A stretch of 64,000 bases of DNA from positions 81,874 through 145,873 of the forward strand of contig UCFC01000023.1 of NCBI GenBank assembly GCA_900471515.1, in the 5' to 3' direction. The position numbers and the translations under genes are program-made. Position 1 is the stretch's first letter. The number at the start of each line of letters is the position of its first letter. The stretch comes from Hyphomicrobiales bacterium (GTDB lineage Bacteria; Pseudomonadota; Alphaproteobacteria; Rhizobiales; Rhizobiaceae). The notes beneath the pieces are model-generated. The model was not told the origin of the DNA, did no database searches, and saw only the letters and a program-made list of their open reading frames with translations. Positions 9,592 to 18,576 of this stretch are shown piece after piece.

Positions 9592-11514
9592 ATGACGCGT
9601 CCAAATGTGAAGACGTCGATGATCGGCATATTTTCACTGATTGCCGTTCTGTTCGCACTGTCCGCTTATATTTCCATTCGTGGCCTGAACACTTTCAACG
9701 AGAATGCCAACCATTTCGCGACGAGCTTCCTGCCGGGCGTTTCCAAGGCGATGGATATCCAGATCGCGCGTTATTCCCTGCGCGGTTCCTATGGCGATTA
9801 CGTGATGGGCCGGGCCGAGAACGGTCAGGACAGTTACGAGAAAAAGATCAAGTCGAAGCAGGGGGACCTGCTCAAGGCCGTGGCTGACTACAAGGAGCAG
9901 GTCGATACCGATGCCGAGCGTGAGGCATTTGCCAAGATCGACGATGCGGCTTCGAAATATGCTGCGGCCGGCGACCAGCTGATTTCGCTCGTCAAGGCGG
10001 GCGACAAGGAAAAGGCGCTCAAGGTCTTCCAGGAAGACATCGGTCCGATCGCCGACGACCTTGCAGCAAGCGTCGACAAGGTTGTGAAGTTCAACAAGTC
10101 GGCGGCTGCCGACGCAGCCGAAGAGAACACCGCCGAGTTCAACCAGACGCTGACACTGCTCTCCGTCATCCTTGGTGTCAGCGCGTTGCTGGTCTGCGGC
10201 GCAGCCTATTTCGGCATTGCCGGCATTGCCAATGCGATCAGCCGCATCACCGGCTCCATGCGTGCGCTGGCAGGCGGAGACACGCAGGTCAAGGTTGCCG
10301 ATATGGAGCGCAGCGACGAGATCGGCGAAATGGCCAAGGCCGTCGAAGTCTTCCGTCAGGCCGCCATCGAGAACACGAACCTGCAGGCTGAGGCCGAGAG
10401 GAACCGTATGCAGGCGGAAGCCGACCGCGCGCGACTGACGCGCGAAGCCGAAGCTGCTGCCCAGGCACGCCTCAATGAGGCGACCGCGGGTCTTGCCTCC
10501 GGCCTCAAGCGCCTTGCGGGCGGCGACCTGGGCTTCCAGCTGACCGAGGCCTTCGCGCCTGATTTCGAACCGCTCCGTCACGACCTGAATGGCGCTGTCA
10601 TGCAGCTCGCGGACACGATGAAGTCCATCGCGTCTTCCGCCGGTGCGATCGACAGCGGCACGCGCGAAATCGGCAGCGGTGCGGATGACCTTTCCCGCCG
10701 CACCGAGCAGCAGGCAGCCTCGCTCGAAGAGACGGCTGCGGCTCTCGACGAGATCACGGTCAACGTCTCGAATTCGTCGAAGCGCGCTGACGAGGCCCGC
10801 CAGGTTGCGATCCAGGCAAACGAAAGCGCCACACGCTCCGGCATGGTCGTCGCCAACGCCATCGACGCGATGCAGAGGATCGAACAGTCGTCGAACCAGA
10901 TTTCCAACATTATCGGCGTCATCGACGAGATCGCCTTCCAGACCAACCTTTTGGCGCTCAACGCCGGCGTCGAAGCCGCGCGCGCCGGTGAAGCCGGCAA
11001 GGGCTTTGCGGTCGTCGCGCAGGAAGTGCGTGAACTTGCCCAGCGCTCCGCGGCAGCCGCCAAGGAGATCAAGGATCTGATCCGCAATTCGTCGGTCGAA
11101 GTGCAGGGTGGCGTTCAGCTCGTTCGCGAGACCGGCGATGCGCTGAAGACCATCGAAAACCTGATCGTATCGATCAATCAGCACATGGATGCGATCGCAA
11201 CTTCGTCCAGAGAACAGTCGACCGGTCTCAGCGAGGTCAACAGCGCCGTCAACCAGATGGACCAGGTGACACAGCAGAACGCCGCGATGGTCGAAGAAAC
11301 GAATGCCGCGAGCGCGACGCTGGCCGCCGAAGCCGAACGCCTTCGCGACCTTATCGCCAACTTCAAGCTGGCCGGCGATGTCAACCAGGCCTCCGCGGAT
11401 GCGGCCGCACTTCGCCGCACCGCCTCGGCCATGGCGCGGCCCAGCCAGAAGCAGGCACCAGCCTATCGCAGCAACGGCAACGCCGCTGTCGCGCAGGAAT
11501 GGTCTGAGTTCTAA
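9592..11514 (+). CDS. Methyl-accepting chemotaxis protein (640 aa)
   Basis: An inner-membrane chemoreceptor. TM1 lies at about residues 9-30, a helical periplasmic ligand domain of about 155 residues follows, and TM2 is at about 187-210. A HAMP domain, a second HAMP-like linker and a long signalling coiled coil come next. The hairpin tip that contacts CheA/CheW is intact ([19 protein letters not shown], about 444-462). The protein ends in EWSEF, which fits the xWxxF pentapeptide that tethers CheR/CheB. AGAGG lies about 10 nt before the ATG at 9592; an in-frame ATG 33 bp upstream lacks a ribosome site. No che genes are nearby. The ligand is unknown. Confidence 0.93.
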   Translation: MTRPNVKTSMIGIFSLIAVLFALSAYISIRGLNTFNENANHFATSFLPGVSKAMDIQIARYSLRGSYGDYVMGRAENGQDSYEKKIKSKQGDLLKAVADYKEQVDTDAEREAFAKIDDAASKYAAAGDQLISLVKAGDKEKALKVFQEDIGPIADDLAASVDKVVKFNKSAAADAAEENTAEFNQTLTLLSVILGVSALLVCGAAYFGIAGIANAISRITGSMRALAGGDTQVKVADMERSDEIGEMAKAVEVFRQAAIENTNLQAEAERNRMQAEADRARLTREAEAAAQARLNEATAGLASGLKRLAGGDLGFQLTEAFAPDFEPLRHDLNGAVMQLADTMKSIASSAGAIDSGTREIGSGADDLSRRTEQQAASLEETAAALDEITVNVSNSSKRADEARQVAIQANESATRSGMVVANAIDAMQRIEQSSNQISNIIGVIDEIAFQTNLLALNAGVEAARAGEAGKGFAVVAQEVRELAQRSAAAAKEIKDLIRNSSVEVQGGVQLVRETGDALKTIENLIVSINQHMDAIATSSREQSTGLSEVNSAVNQMDQVTQQNAAMVEETNAASATLAAEAERLRDLIANFKLAGDVNQASADAAALRRTASAMARPSQKQAPAYRSNGNAAVAQEWSEF

Positions 11515-11525
11515 GCCGAAACATG

Positions 11526-11562
11526 AAGGGCGAGGTTCGCCGCCGGCGCGCCTCGCCCTTTT
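11526..11562 (+). terminator. Intrinsic terminator after the chemoreceptor gene
   Basis: AAGGGCGAGG (11526-11535) pairs perfectly with CCTCGCCCTT (11551-11560) and is followed by T residues. It ends 27 bp before the stop of the convergent methyltransferase gene. Confidence 0.75.
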
Positions 11563-11588
11563 GCATGTGTGCAAGCACGGCTGTCGCG

Positions 11589-12422
11589 TCAGCCCTTGCG
11601 GATCACCACTTCCAGATATTCGGCCGGCACGACCATGGTGCCGTCCTTGGCGCGGTTGAAGCGATCGATCAGCGCCAGAAAATCCTCCTCAAGTGCGGCC
11701 TTGCCCGGTTGCGGCAGAGCTTCGAAGGCCTTGTGGACAGGGCCATACCAGGTGCGGAACACTTCCAGCCAATGGGCGGGCGAGCGGTAGCGGAAATTAT
11801 ACATAAGCGACGTCGCTTCGATGCTGGCGCGACCGCCGAACATCTCCTCCAGTCTCGCTTTCGTGCCCCAGAGCGCCGGCGATCTGACGCCCGGCATGGG
11901 CGGAATATGCTTGCCTATCGTCTTGAAGACCTGCCCGATGAAGCTTTCCGGCGTCCAGTTGGCCATGCCGATACGTCCGCCGGAGCGGCAGACGCGCAGC
12001 ATCTCCTCTGCCGCCTTGTCCTGATCCGGCGTGAACATGACGCCGAAGGTGGAGACCACGACATCGAAGCTTGAGTCCTTGAACGGCAGGGCCTCGGCAT
12101 CGGCCTGCCGGAAATCCACCGCCAGCCCGTTTGCCATCGCCCGTTCGCGGCCGCGCTCCAGAAGCTCCGGCACGTAGTCGGTCGATGTCACTTCGGCCCA
12201 GCGCCGCGCAGCGGCAAGCGTGGCATTGCCGTTGCCGGCGGCGATGTCGAGAACCTTTTCGCCAGACCGCAGATCCAGGGCTTCGCAAAGGCTCTCGCCG
12301 ACGATCTGCAGCCGGGCGCCGATGACGGAATAGTCACCCGATGCCCAGGCGACCTGCTGGCGCGATTTCAGCGCCGCGAGATCAGGTGCGGGTTGTGTCA
12401 CGGCATTCGCTGTGGTTTGCAT
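11589..12422 (-). CDS. Class I SAM-dependent methyltransferase (277 aa)
   Basis: A cytosolic methyltransferase of the UbiE/Methyltransf_11 type. Motif I is VLDIAAGNGNATLAA (about residues 58-72). An acidic residue after beta-2 (STDYVPELL) should bind the ribose hydroxyls of SAM. The DAEALPFKDSSFDVVVSTFG segment is the usual post-I/motif II region. GAGGAG precedes the ATG closely. The substrate cannot be told from sequence; many relatives are simply annotated as methyltransferase-domain proteins. The HxlR-type regulator upstream is on the same strand across a 195-bp gap, so co-regulation is possible but not shown. Confidence 0.87.
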   Translation of the reverse strand: MQTTANAVTQPAPDLAALKSRQQVAWASGDYSVIGARLQIVGESLCEALDLRSGEKVLDIAAGNGNATLAAARRWAEVTSTDYVPELLERGRERAMANGLAVDFRQADAEALPFKDSSFDVVVSTFGVMFTPDQDKAAEEMLRVCRSGGRIGMANWTPESFIGQVFKTIGKHIPPMPGVRSPALWGTKARLEEMFGGRASIEATSLMYNFRYRSPAHWLEVFRTWYGPVHKAFEALPQPGKAALEEDFLALIDRFNRAKDGTMVVPAEYLEVVIRKG

Positions 12423-12617
12423 GGCATGTCTCCTCTCATATCGGCAGGCAAAGGTCAGAGCCGCGGTTGCCCGCCGGTTTTCTACGGATATCCAGATCTA
12501 TGCGCAGCGTTCGACCCGCCCTCAGGGTGCCCCGGGTCCGCTTGCAGGAGGATCGTGCCTCGGCGTGCGACCAGAGCCTAGTGTAGAAAATGGACCGCTA
12601 TCGGTACAGAAAACGGA

Positions 12618-13298
12618 TCAGGCGGCGTAGGAGCTGCGCACCATCCAGTTTCCAATGCTTGCGGCGAGCGACATGTCGCCAATGAAGGAGATGCGCTCCC
12701 TGGCGATCTCGGTATCGAGGCTGGAATGGCCCATCCAGGCCGACGTCATGGCCTTCAAATCGGCGGTGACAAAAAGATCGACATCGTAACCGGGATCGGT
12801 GAGGCAGAGATCAACCGGCGTGCCTGCCCGTGCCACCAGCCAGTAGTGCCGTTCGTCACGCGGCAGTTCGGGATAGGTGAACTGGATCACGCTGCGCTTG
12901 CGCAAGGGCAGGGCGGCGGTATTGACCTTGCGGCGCATGTTCCACATCAGCACGCGGGCATCGAGCTTTTCGAGGGTCACGTTGGCATCGATATTGCGGT
13001 GCGCCCAGGCGCCGAGCGCATGCACGATCGGTTCCAGCTCGTTGGCGATCTCGGTCGTCCGGTAGACAATCTCGCCGGTCGTGCGGTTTTCCGAGCGGGT
13101 GACAAGTCCGTTCGCCTCCATCTCGCGCAGCCGCTTGGCCATGAGGGTCGGCGACATGCCCGGCACGCCGCGCCTGATTTCGTTGAAGCGGGTGGAGCCG
13201 GACCACATTTCGCACAGCAATAGCAGGGTCCATCGCGGCTCGAGAAGCTCGCACGCCTTGGAAACCGGACAAAACTGGTTGTAGCCGCCATTTGCCAT
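12618..13298 (-). CDS. HxlR-family transcriptional regulator with C-terminal SCP2-like domain (226 aa)
   Basis: Residues 1-110 form an HxlR winged helix: QFCPVSKACELLEPRWTLLL, then TRFNEIRRGVPGMSPTLMAKRL as the recognition region. A conserved Cys lies near residue 10, as in many HxlR proteins. The remaining ~110 residues resemble the SCP2-like extension found on some members. The ATG at 13298 is chosen because GGAGG lies 8 nt upstream; an upstream in-frame start at 13358 has no such site. It is divergent from tctC across 325 bp. Effector and targets are unknown. Candidates are itself, tctC and the downstream methyltransferase. Confidence 0.86.
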   Translation of the reverse strand: MANGGYNQFCPVSKACELLEPRWTLLLLCEMWSGSTRFNEIRRGVPGMSPTLMAKRLREMEANGLVTRSENRTTGEIVYRTTEIANELEPIVHALGAWAHRNIDANVTLEKLDARVLMWNMRRKVNTAALPLRKRSVIQFTYPELPRDERHYWLVARAGTPVDLCLTDPGYDVDLFVTADLKAMTSAWMGHSSLDTEIARERISFIGDMSLAASIGNWMVRSSYAA

Positions 13299-13623
13299 CG
13301 GATCGCCCTCCGCGCCGGGAGTATCCGCCAAGTTGCAGAAAGCGTCCAGTACAGACAATGTATTAGCCCTGCCGCCTTACAGGCGGGCTGGGAAATTGCG
13401 GCAAAAAAGTGTCCTTTCGCACTGGATATCCGGCCGATGTCAGCTAAATGACAGCTTCATATGATGGCTTGGGCTACTTCATCTCCGTGGAGGCGGAGAT
13501 TTGAAGAATTTCCGGGAGGACTCCGCTCGCTATCAGGACAATTGCGTCCACCGATCGGTGATCTCTCCTCATTTTCAAAAATAGCACTAGCGGTTCGCTC
13601 AGCCGCAGCACGGAGGACACATC
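13299..13623. promoter_or_regulatory. Divergent control region between the HxlR regulator and tctC, with an inverted repeat
   Basis: This 325-bp gap must hold the promoters of both divergent genes. At 13438-13453 there is an inverted repeat, TGTCA-N6-TGACA, a possible operator. At 13481-13500 ATCTCCG and CGGAGAT form a 7-bp stem with a 6-nt loop, possibly in the tctC leader. No convincing -35/-10 pair stands out. Whether TctD or the HxlR protein binds the repeat is an open inference. Confidence 0.45.
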
Positions 13624-14568
13624 GTGAAGCATACTTTCATCGCAACTCTTTTGGCAGCGGCTATCGCGCTGCCGGCCTACGCGGCCGATTACACCATCAT
13701 CGCTCCGGCCGCGCCCGGCGGCGGCTGGGACCAGACGGCCCGCTCGCTGCAGACGGTGCTGCAGCAGGAGGGCATCTCCAAGAGCGTTCAGGTTCAAAAC
13801 GTTCCGGGTGCCGGCGGTTCCATCGGTCTCGCCCAGTTCAGCAGCCAGAGCGCCGGTAATCCGAACGCGCTCATCGTCGGCGGTTACGTCATGGTCGGTG
13901 CGCTTCTGACCAACAAGTCGGCCGTCACGCTGAAGGACGTCACCCCGATTGCCCGTCTGACCGGCGAGTACGAAGCGATCGTCGTTCCGGCCGCGTCCGA
14001 CATCAAGACGCTTGCCGATCTCGTCGCCAAGCTGAAGGCCGATCCCGGCGCCGTTTCCTGGGGTGGCGGTTCTGCCGGCGGCACCGACCATATCGCCGTC
14101 GGCCTGATCGCCAAGGCTTCCGGCGTCGATCCGACGAAGATCAACTACGTTGCCTTCTCGGGCGGTGGTGAAGCGCTCGCCGCCATTCTCGGCGGCCAGG
14201 TCACGGCCGGCATTTCGAGCTACAGCGAGTTCGAATCGCAGGTCAAGGCCGGTACGCTGCGCCTGCTCGGCGTTTCCAGCGATGCTCGCATTCCCGGCGT
14301 CGATGCGCCGACCTTCAAGGAAGCCGGTACCGACGTCTCCATCCAGAACTGGCGCATGGTCGCTGCCGCTCCCGGACTGACCGATGAGGAGGTCGCCTCG
14401 ATCGCTGCGGACTTCGACAAGCTGCACAAGTCTGCCGCGTGGCAGGAAACCCTCAAGACCAAGGGCTGGGCCGACACCTATCTCGCAGGCGACGAGTTCA
14501 AGGCGCAGCTCGAAAAGGATGTCTCGGCCACCGAGGGTATCCTCAAAGAGATCGGTCTCGTTCAATGA
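13624..14568 (+). CDS. tctC: Tripartite tricarboxylate transporter substrate-binding protein TctC (314 aa)
   Basis: The periplasmic receptor of a TTT-family transporter. A signal peptide (MKHTFIATLLAAAIALPAYA) precedes a Bug/TctC-fold protein. The family pattern AAPGGGWDQTARSLQ sits at the start of the mature protein, and GGGSAGGTDHIAVGLI in the ligand loop. The start codon is GTG at 13624, with GGAGG 7 nt upstream. Its TGA overlaps the ATG of tctB, and tctA follows, so this is a complete tctCBA set. Citrate or a related carboxylate is the usual ligand, but this family binds many compounds. It is divergent from the HxlR regulator. Confidence 0.9.
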   Translation: MKHTFIATLLAAAIALPAYAADYTIIAPAAPGGGWDQTARSLQTVLQQEGISKSVQVQNVPGAGGSIGLAQFSSQSAGNPNALIVGGYVMVGALLTNKSAVTLKDVTPIARLTGEYEAIVVPAASDIKTLADLVAKLKADPGAVSWGGGSAGGTDHIAVGLIAKASGVDPTKINYVAFSGGGEALAAILGGQVTAGISSYSEFESQVKAGTLRLLGVSSDARIPGVDAPTFKEAGTDVSIQNWRMVAAAPGLTDEEVASIAADFDKLHKSAAWQETLKTKGWADTYLAGDEFKAQLEKDVSATEGILKEIGLVQ

Positions 14569-15056
14569 GCGAAGCCGATCACGCATCGGCAACGAAGCGC
14601 CGCCCCGATTGGGCGGCGCTGATCATTGCCGTTTTCCTCATCGCCGTGGCCGGCCTTGTGTTCTGGGATGCCACGCATCTGAAGATGATCGCGCAATATG
14701 ACCGCATCGGCCCGTCCACGGTGCCGAAAGTCATCGCCCTCGGCCTCTTCTGTCTTGGTATCTGGACGGTATTCGAAAGCTGGCGCGGCGAGTTTCCGGA
14801 ACGCGAGCACCAGGAAGTGGCGCCCGTCATCTGGATCGTCGCGGGTCTTGCCGGGCAGATGCTGCTCTTGCGCACCGCCGGATTCTCGATTGCGACCGGT
14901 GTGCTTTTCGCGCTGACCGCCCGCGGTTTCGGCAAGCGCCAGATCTGGTTCTCGCTGCCGCTCGGCATCGTGCTGAGCTTCATCGTCTGGGCGATCTTCT
15001 CGCAGCTCCTGCAGCTCTCGCTGCCGGCCGGCCCGCTCGAACATCTGTTCTTCTGA
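14565..15056 (+). CDS. tctB: Tripartite tricarboxylate transporter small membrane protein TctB (163 aa)
   Basis: The small four-helix membrane subunit of the TTT transporter. Hydrophobic segments lie near residues 18-36, 53-70, 87-105 and 127-148, and the segment DRIGPSTVPKVIALGLFCLG is typical of TctB. The ATG is inside the tctC stop (ATGA overlap), which argues for translational coupling and fixes the start. It is followed by a 93-bp gap containing a stem-loop and then tctA. Length is normal for the family. Confidence 0.88.
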   Translation: MSEADHASATKRRPDWAALIIAVFLIAVAGLVFWDATHLKMIAQYDRIGPSTVPKVIALGLFCLGIWTVFESWRGEFPEREHQEVAPVIWIVAGLAGQMLLLRTAGFSIATGVLFALTARGFGKRQIWFSLPLGIVLSFIVWAIFSQLLQLSLPAGPLEHLFF

Positions 15057-15093
15057 CAGCGCTCGCCTCGCGCCGGGCGCTGTCGGTTCTTTT
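15055..15093 (+). other. Stem-loop between tctB and tctA
   Basis: GACAGCGC (15055-15062) pairs with GCGCTGTC (15077-15084), with a 14-nt loop, and is followed by GGTTCTTTT. The tctB stop codon sits in the left arm. It resembles a weak terminator or an mRNA-processing or stabilising hairpin that could lower tctA output relative to tctCB. Confidence 0.55.
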
Positions 15094-15149
15094 GCTTTTT
15101 GCGCGGATGGTCCTGTGCCCCCTCAGGAACCGCCGCTTGGGACAAAACC

Positions 15150-16667
15150 ATGAGCACATTCGAATTCCTCTGGCAGGGCATTCTGGTTGCTGCGCAGCCG
15201 ATCAACCTGCTCTACGCCCTCATCGGCGTCACTCTGGGCACCGCCGTCGGCGTGCTGCCGGGCATCGGCCCGGCATTGACCGTGGCGCTGCTTCTGCCCG
15301 CCACCTACAAGCTCGATCCGGGCGGCTCGCTGATCATGTTTGCCGGCATCTATTACGGCGGCATGTATGGCGGCTCGACCACGTCGATCCTCTTGAACAC
15401 GCCGGGTGAAAGCTCCTCGATCGTCACGGCGCTCGAGGGCAACAAGATGGCGCGGGCCGGACGCGGCGGACCGGCGCTCGCAACGGCCGCCATCGGCTCG
15501 TTCGTTGCCGGCCTCATTGCCACGCTCGGCCTTGCCTTCGTTGCGCCCTACATCGTCAAGCTGGCGCTGATCTTCGGTCCGCGCGAATATTTCGCGCTGA
15601 TGGTGCTGGCCTTCGTCACCGTCTCCTCGGCCTTCGGGGATTCGGCCCTGCGTGGCCTCACCTCGCTCTTCATCGGCTTCGCCCTCGCCATGGTCGGCAT
15701 CGACCAGCAGACGGGGCAGGCACGCCTCTCCTTCGGCATTCCGGATCTGCTCGACGGTATCGAGGTGACGACGCTTGCCGTTGCGATGTTCGCCATCGGC
15801 GAGACGCTCTACATCGCCGCCCAGGGCAACCGCGGCGAGGACAAGGTGGAAGCGGTGCGTGGTTCGCTGTGGATGAATGCGCAGGACTGGGCACGTTCGT
15901 GGAAGCCGTGGCTGCGCGGCACGATCATCGGTTTCCCGATCGGCGCCATGCCGGCCGGCGGCGCCGAAATCGGCACCTTCCTTTCCTACGCCACGGAAAA
16001 GCGCCTGTCGAAGAACCCCGAGGAATTCGGTCAAGGCGCGATTGAAGGTGTTGCCGGTCCCGAGGCCGCCAACAATGCCTCGGCCGCCGGCACGCTGGTA
16101 CCGCTGCTGACGCTCGGCCTGCCGACCTCGGCAACAGCGGCAATCATGCTTGCCGGCTTCCAGCAATATGGCCTGCAGCCCGGGCCGCTGCTTTTTGCGA
16201 CTAATCCGCAGCTCGTCTGGGGTCTTATCGCCAGCCTGCTCATCGCCAATGCGATGCTGCTGGTGCTGAACCTGCCCATGATCGGCCTCTGGGTTCGCCT
16301 GCTGACGGTTCCAAAGCCGTGGCTCTATGCCGGCATCCTGCTGTTTGCCACGCTCGGCACGATCGGCGCCAATCCCTCGGTCTTCGAGCTCGGCATGCTG
16401 CTCGCCTTCGGCCTGCTCGGTTATGTCATGCGGATTTTCGGCTATCCGATCGCCCCGGCCGTCGTCGGGCTGATCCTGGGGCCGCTGGCGGAGCAGCAGC
16501 TTCGCCGGGCGCTGTCGATCAGCCAGGGTGACGTGACCACGCTCGTCATGTCGCCGATTGCCTGCGGCCTGCTGATCGTCGCGGCTGCGGCCTTCCTCAT
16601 TCCGCTGATCCTGAGATTGCGTGGCCGCGGCCAGGTTCTCTCCCAGCTCGCGGCAAACGAAGACTAA
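15150..16667 (+). CDS. tctA: Tripartite tricarboxylate transporter large permease TctA (505 aa)
   Basis: The polytopic permease of the TTT system, with about 11-12 hydrophobic segments. Family hallmarks are [17 protein letters not shown] near residues 35-51, [20 protein letters not shown] around 70-90, and the mirrored second-half motif [20 protein letters not shown]. The start at 15150 (MSTFEFLW) removes an upstream extension rich in Cys and Trp that is not family-like. It sits 93 bp after tctB and completes the tctCBA operon. Uptake would be driven by an ion gradient with TctC delivering substrate. A terminator follows at 16698. Confidence 0.93.
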   Translation: MSTFEFLWQGILVAAQPINLLYALIGVTLGTAVGVLPGIGPALTVALLLPATYKLDPGGSLIMFAGIYYGGMYGGSTTSILLNTPGESSSIVTALEGNKMARAGRGGPALATAAIGSFVAGLIATLGLAFVAPYIVKLALIFGPREYFALMVLAFVTVSSAFGDSALRGLTSLFIGFALAMVGIDQQTGQARLSFGIPDLLDGIEVTTLAVAMFAIGETLYIAAQGNRGEDKVEAVRGSLWMNAQDWARSWKPWLRGTIIGFPIGAMPAGGAEIGTFLSYATEKRLSKNPEEFGQGAIEGVAGPEAANNASAAGTLVPLLTLGLPTSATAAIMLAGFQQYGLQPGPLLFATNPQLVWGLIASLLIANAMLLVLNLPMIGLWVRLLTVPKPWLYAGILLFATLGTIGANPSVFELGMLLAFGLLGYVMRIFGYPIAPAVVGLILGPLAEQQLRRALSISQGDVTTLVMSPIACGLLIVAAAAFLIPLILRLRGRGQVLSQLAANED

Positions 16668-16697
16668 AACAAAAAGACGACCCTGACCCCTAATTCG

Positions 16698-16731
16698 GGC
16701 CGGCCGTGGCGACACGGTCGGCCGTTTCTTT
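16698..16731 (+). terminator. Intrinsic terminator of tctCBA
   Basis: An 11-bp stem, GGCCGGCCGTG with CACGGTCGGCC (one G-T pair), closes on a GCGA loop and is followed by GTTTCTTT. A second, weaker hairpin with TTCTTTTC lies at 16813-16836. Confidence 0.75.
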
Positions 16732-16956
16732 GATATCTGTCAATTTTTCGACTGACGCGGAGCGATTTCAAATTTTTCAACCATATGAATTTAAAAGGAA
16801 AATTCCAAGTATCTCCGGCTTTCCGGGAGTTCTTTTCGTTTGCCGGCGAAGGAAATATGCGCTTTTTGCATAGCAGCGGTGATTTCTTGCGCGTTGTAGG
16901 TGCATTCGGATCTTCCCATCTATGAGTGGTCAATCATAGAGCGAGAGGAAAAGAAG

Positions 16957-17127
16957 ATGTCCGCTATCAGAAAGTCGATCCACAATGGTTTCCTGGCCCG
17001 CGCCTTTGCCGCGCTCGGCGCCGCAAACGCCGTCAGCGCCGCTGTCGAAGGCGGCCGCAAGCCGCGCGCCCGTGACCTGCAGGAACTCGGCATCGATCCG
17101 GTAAGCTTCGGCCGTGTTATCCGGTAA
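16957..17127 (+). CDS. Small hypothetical protein, weakly DUF1127-like (56 aa)
   Basis: A short basic protein starting MSAIRKSIHNGF, preceded by a purine-rich GAGAGGAAAAGAAG stretch. Its tail, RARDLQELGIDPVSFGRVI, resembles the end of rhizobial DUF1127/YjiS-like small proteins (consensus around DIGLSRGDI), but the match is short and I treat it as suggestive. No signal peptide or membrane segment is visible. A clear terminator follows at 17158, so it is probably a monocistronic unit, separated from tctA by two terminator-like hairpins. Function unknown. Confidence 0.65.
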   Translation: MSAIRKSIHNGFLARAFAALGAANAVSAAVEGGRKPRARDLQELGIDPVSFGRVIR

Positions 17128-17157
17128 GCCGCGCCCGAACTGCATGTCGAACGAATG

Positions 17158-17190
17158 AGCCCGCAACCGTTGGTCGCGGGCTTTGTTTTT
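17158..17190 (+). terminator. Intrinsic terminator after the 56-aa gene
   Basis: GCCCGC (17159-17164) pairs with GCGGGC (17176-17181) across an 11-nt loop, then TTTGTTTTT. Confidence 0.75.
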
Positions 17191-17248
17191 GGAATACGCG
17201 AACCGCAGCGCCAGACCGCCACGGTTTTTCAGCTGAAGCCGCGCCTCG

Positions 17249-18343
17249 TCAGGCGTGCATGCGTTCCCTCTCGGGAACATGTGCTTCGCTCTGCCGCTCC
17301 TGCCTGTTGTAGCGGATCGACGACCAGAGCGAGATGCCGATCAGGGCGGCGCCGCCAAGGCCGGTAATGACCTCGGGGATGTGCACCATCGTCTGCACAT
17401 ACATGATTACCGAGAGGATCAGGATGGCGTAGAAGGCGCCGTGTTCCAGGTAGCGGTATTCGGCAAGCGTTCCCTTTTCCACCAGCATGATCGTCATGGA
17501 GCGCACATACATGGCGCCGATGCCGAGGCCGATGGCGATGACGAAGAGGTTCTGCGTCAGCGCGAAGGCGCCGATGACGCCGTCGAAGGAGAAGCTGGCG
17601 TCCAGCACTTCCAGATAGATGAAGGCGCCGAGGCCGCCCTTTGCCGCCTCGCTCATCGCGCGCTGCGATGCGTCGAGCAGACCGCCGATCACTTCCACCA
17701 CGAGAAAGGTCACGAGACCGTAGATGGCGCAGTAGACGAAGGTGGTCGCGTCCTGACCTTCCAGCAGGTGGGAGAAGAGCAGGATCAGCAGGAGCACGAA
17801 GGCGATTTCGATGCCCTTGATCGTCGCCGATCGCGCCATCAGCCGCTCCAGCGAACCGATCCAGTGGACCTCCTTCTCATGGTTGAAGAAGTAGGTGAGG
17901 CCGACCATCATCAGGAAGGTGCCGCCGAATGCCGCGATCGGCAGATGCGCATCATTCATGATGCGGGCATATTCGGCCGGTTCGCGCGCCGCCAGCACAA
18001 GGGCTTCCCAGGGGCCGATCTTTGCCGCGATGGCGACGATTGCCAGCGGGAAGACGATGCGCATGCCGAAGACGGCGATGACGATGCCCCAGGTCAGGAA
18101 GCGATGCTGCCAGACCGGGGTCATCTCCTTCAGTTTGTTGGCATTGACGATGGCATTGTCGAAGGAGAGCGAGATTTCCAGCACGGCCAGCACGGTGCAG
18201 ATGAAGAAGACGGTGGCCATGCCACCCAATGTGCCGGTCGACTGCCAGCCGAGAAATGCACCGAGCGCAAGGCCCAGTGCGGTGACGACGAAGGCCCAGC
18301 GGAAATAGCCGAGCGAGGATTTGTGGGATTGAAGCTGGTTCAT
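17249..18343 (-). CDS. DUF475 / TerC-like integral membrane protein (364 aa)
   Basis: A polytopic inner-membrane protein of the DUF475 branch of the TerC/YkoY superfamily. The signature EISLSFDNAIVNAN (about residues 55-68) and its second-half counterpart EVLDASFSFDGVIGAF are present; the paired acidic residues are thought to form a metal path in TerC relatives. The ATG at 18343 is chosen because GAGG lies 7 nt upstream and the preceding 87 codons are unlike the family. Related proteins export Mn or act in metal or tellurite stress; the substrate here is not known. Upstream is a long folded leader with two terminator-like hairpins, suggesting control by attenuation. Confidence 0.88.
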   Translation of the reverse strand: MNQLQSHKSSLGYFRWAFVVTALGLALGAFLGWQSTGTLGGMATVFFICTVLAVLEISLSFDNAIVNANKLKEMTPVWQHRFLTWGIVIAVFGMRIVFPLAIVAIAAKIGPWEALVLAAREPAEYARIMNDAHLPIAAFGGTFLMMVGLTYFFNHEKEVHWIGSLERLMARSATIKGIEIAFVLLLILLFSHLLEGQDATTFVYCAIYGLVTFLVVEVIGGLLDASQRAMSEAAKGGLGAFIYLEVLDASFSFDGVIGAFALTQNLFVIAIGLGIGAMYVRSMTIMLVEKGTLAEYRYLEHGAFYAILILSVIMYVQTMVHIPEVITGLGGAALIGISLWSSIRYNRQERQSEAHVPERERMHA

Positions 18344-18385
18344 GGCCGCACCTCGCAGCCGCAAACCGTTTTTGAAGAGAGCGTG

Positions 18386-18420
18386 AAAACAGAAAAACGC
18401 ATACCGCAACGGGCATGCGC
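18386..18420 (-). terminator. Second (proximal) terminator-like hairpin in the DUF475 leader
   Basis: On the minus strand a 9-bp stem (18412-18420 with 18397-18405, two G-U pairs) closes on a 6-nt loop and runs into TTTTTCTGTTTT. It ends about 40 nt before the start codon, so it looks like an attenuator, not a gene-end terminator. Confidence 0.6.
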
Positions 18421-18449
18421 GTTTGGCATGGTGAGCTTTTTCATCGATG

Positions 18450-18477
18450 AAAAATCCGCCGGCTGATTTGCAGGCGG
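18450..18477 (-). terminator. First (distal) terminator-like hairpin in the DUF475 leader
   Basis: On the minus strand CCGCC (18477-18473) pairs with GGCGG (18460-18456), followed by A and five T. The U-run overlaps a perfect 18-nt palindrome, TTTTTCATCGATGAAAAA (18437-18454), which could form a competing hairpin. It lies directly downstream of the folded leader RNA. Confidence 0.6.
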
Positions 18478-18481
18478 TACC

Positions 18482-18573
18482 GACATCACGAGAGCGCCGT
18501 AAAAACTCTCGCCAGAGGGGCCCGGCACCAGGGTTCCCCCGCAGCCGATGTCTGGATGAGGCGGCGGGTGCCC
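18482..18573 (-). ncRNA. Structured leader RNA of the DUF475/TerC-like gene (candidate riboswitch, possible pseudoknot)
   Basis: Read on the minus strand. GGCACC (18572-18567) can pair with GGTGCC (18529-18524). Inside it, CCCGCCGCC (18568-18560) pairs with GGCTGCGGG (18546-18538), 8 of 9 positions, leaving a 13-nt loop. That loop contains GACATC (18552-18547), which is complementary to GATGTC (18487-18482) downstream, so a pseudoknot is possible. A further hairpin has arms CGAGAG and CTCTCG (18511-18506, 18494-18489). Two terminator-like hairpins follow before the gene. A conserved terC RNA motif has been reported upstream of terC genes in alphaproteobacteria; I recall it but cannot align to it. 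The Mn-sensing yybP-ykoY signature is not visible. Confidence 0.6.
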
Positions 18574-18576
18574 CAC

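Noticed and set aside
18482..18573. Mn2+ yybP-ykoY riboswitch upstream of the TerC-like gene
   Set aside because: The gene type fits, but I cannot find the conserved GGGGAGUAG-like and CGAGACC-like elements. The folded leader looks different, so I report it only as a structured leader.
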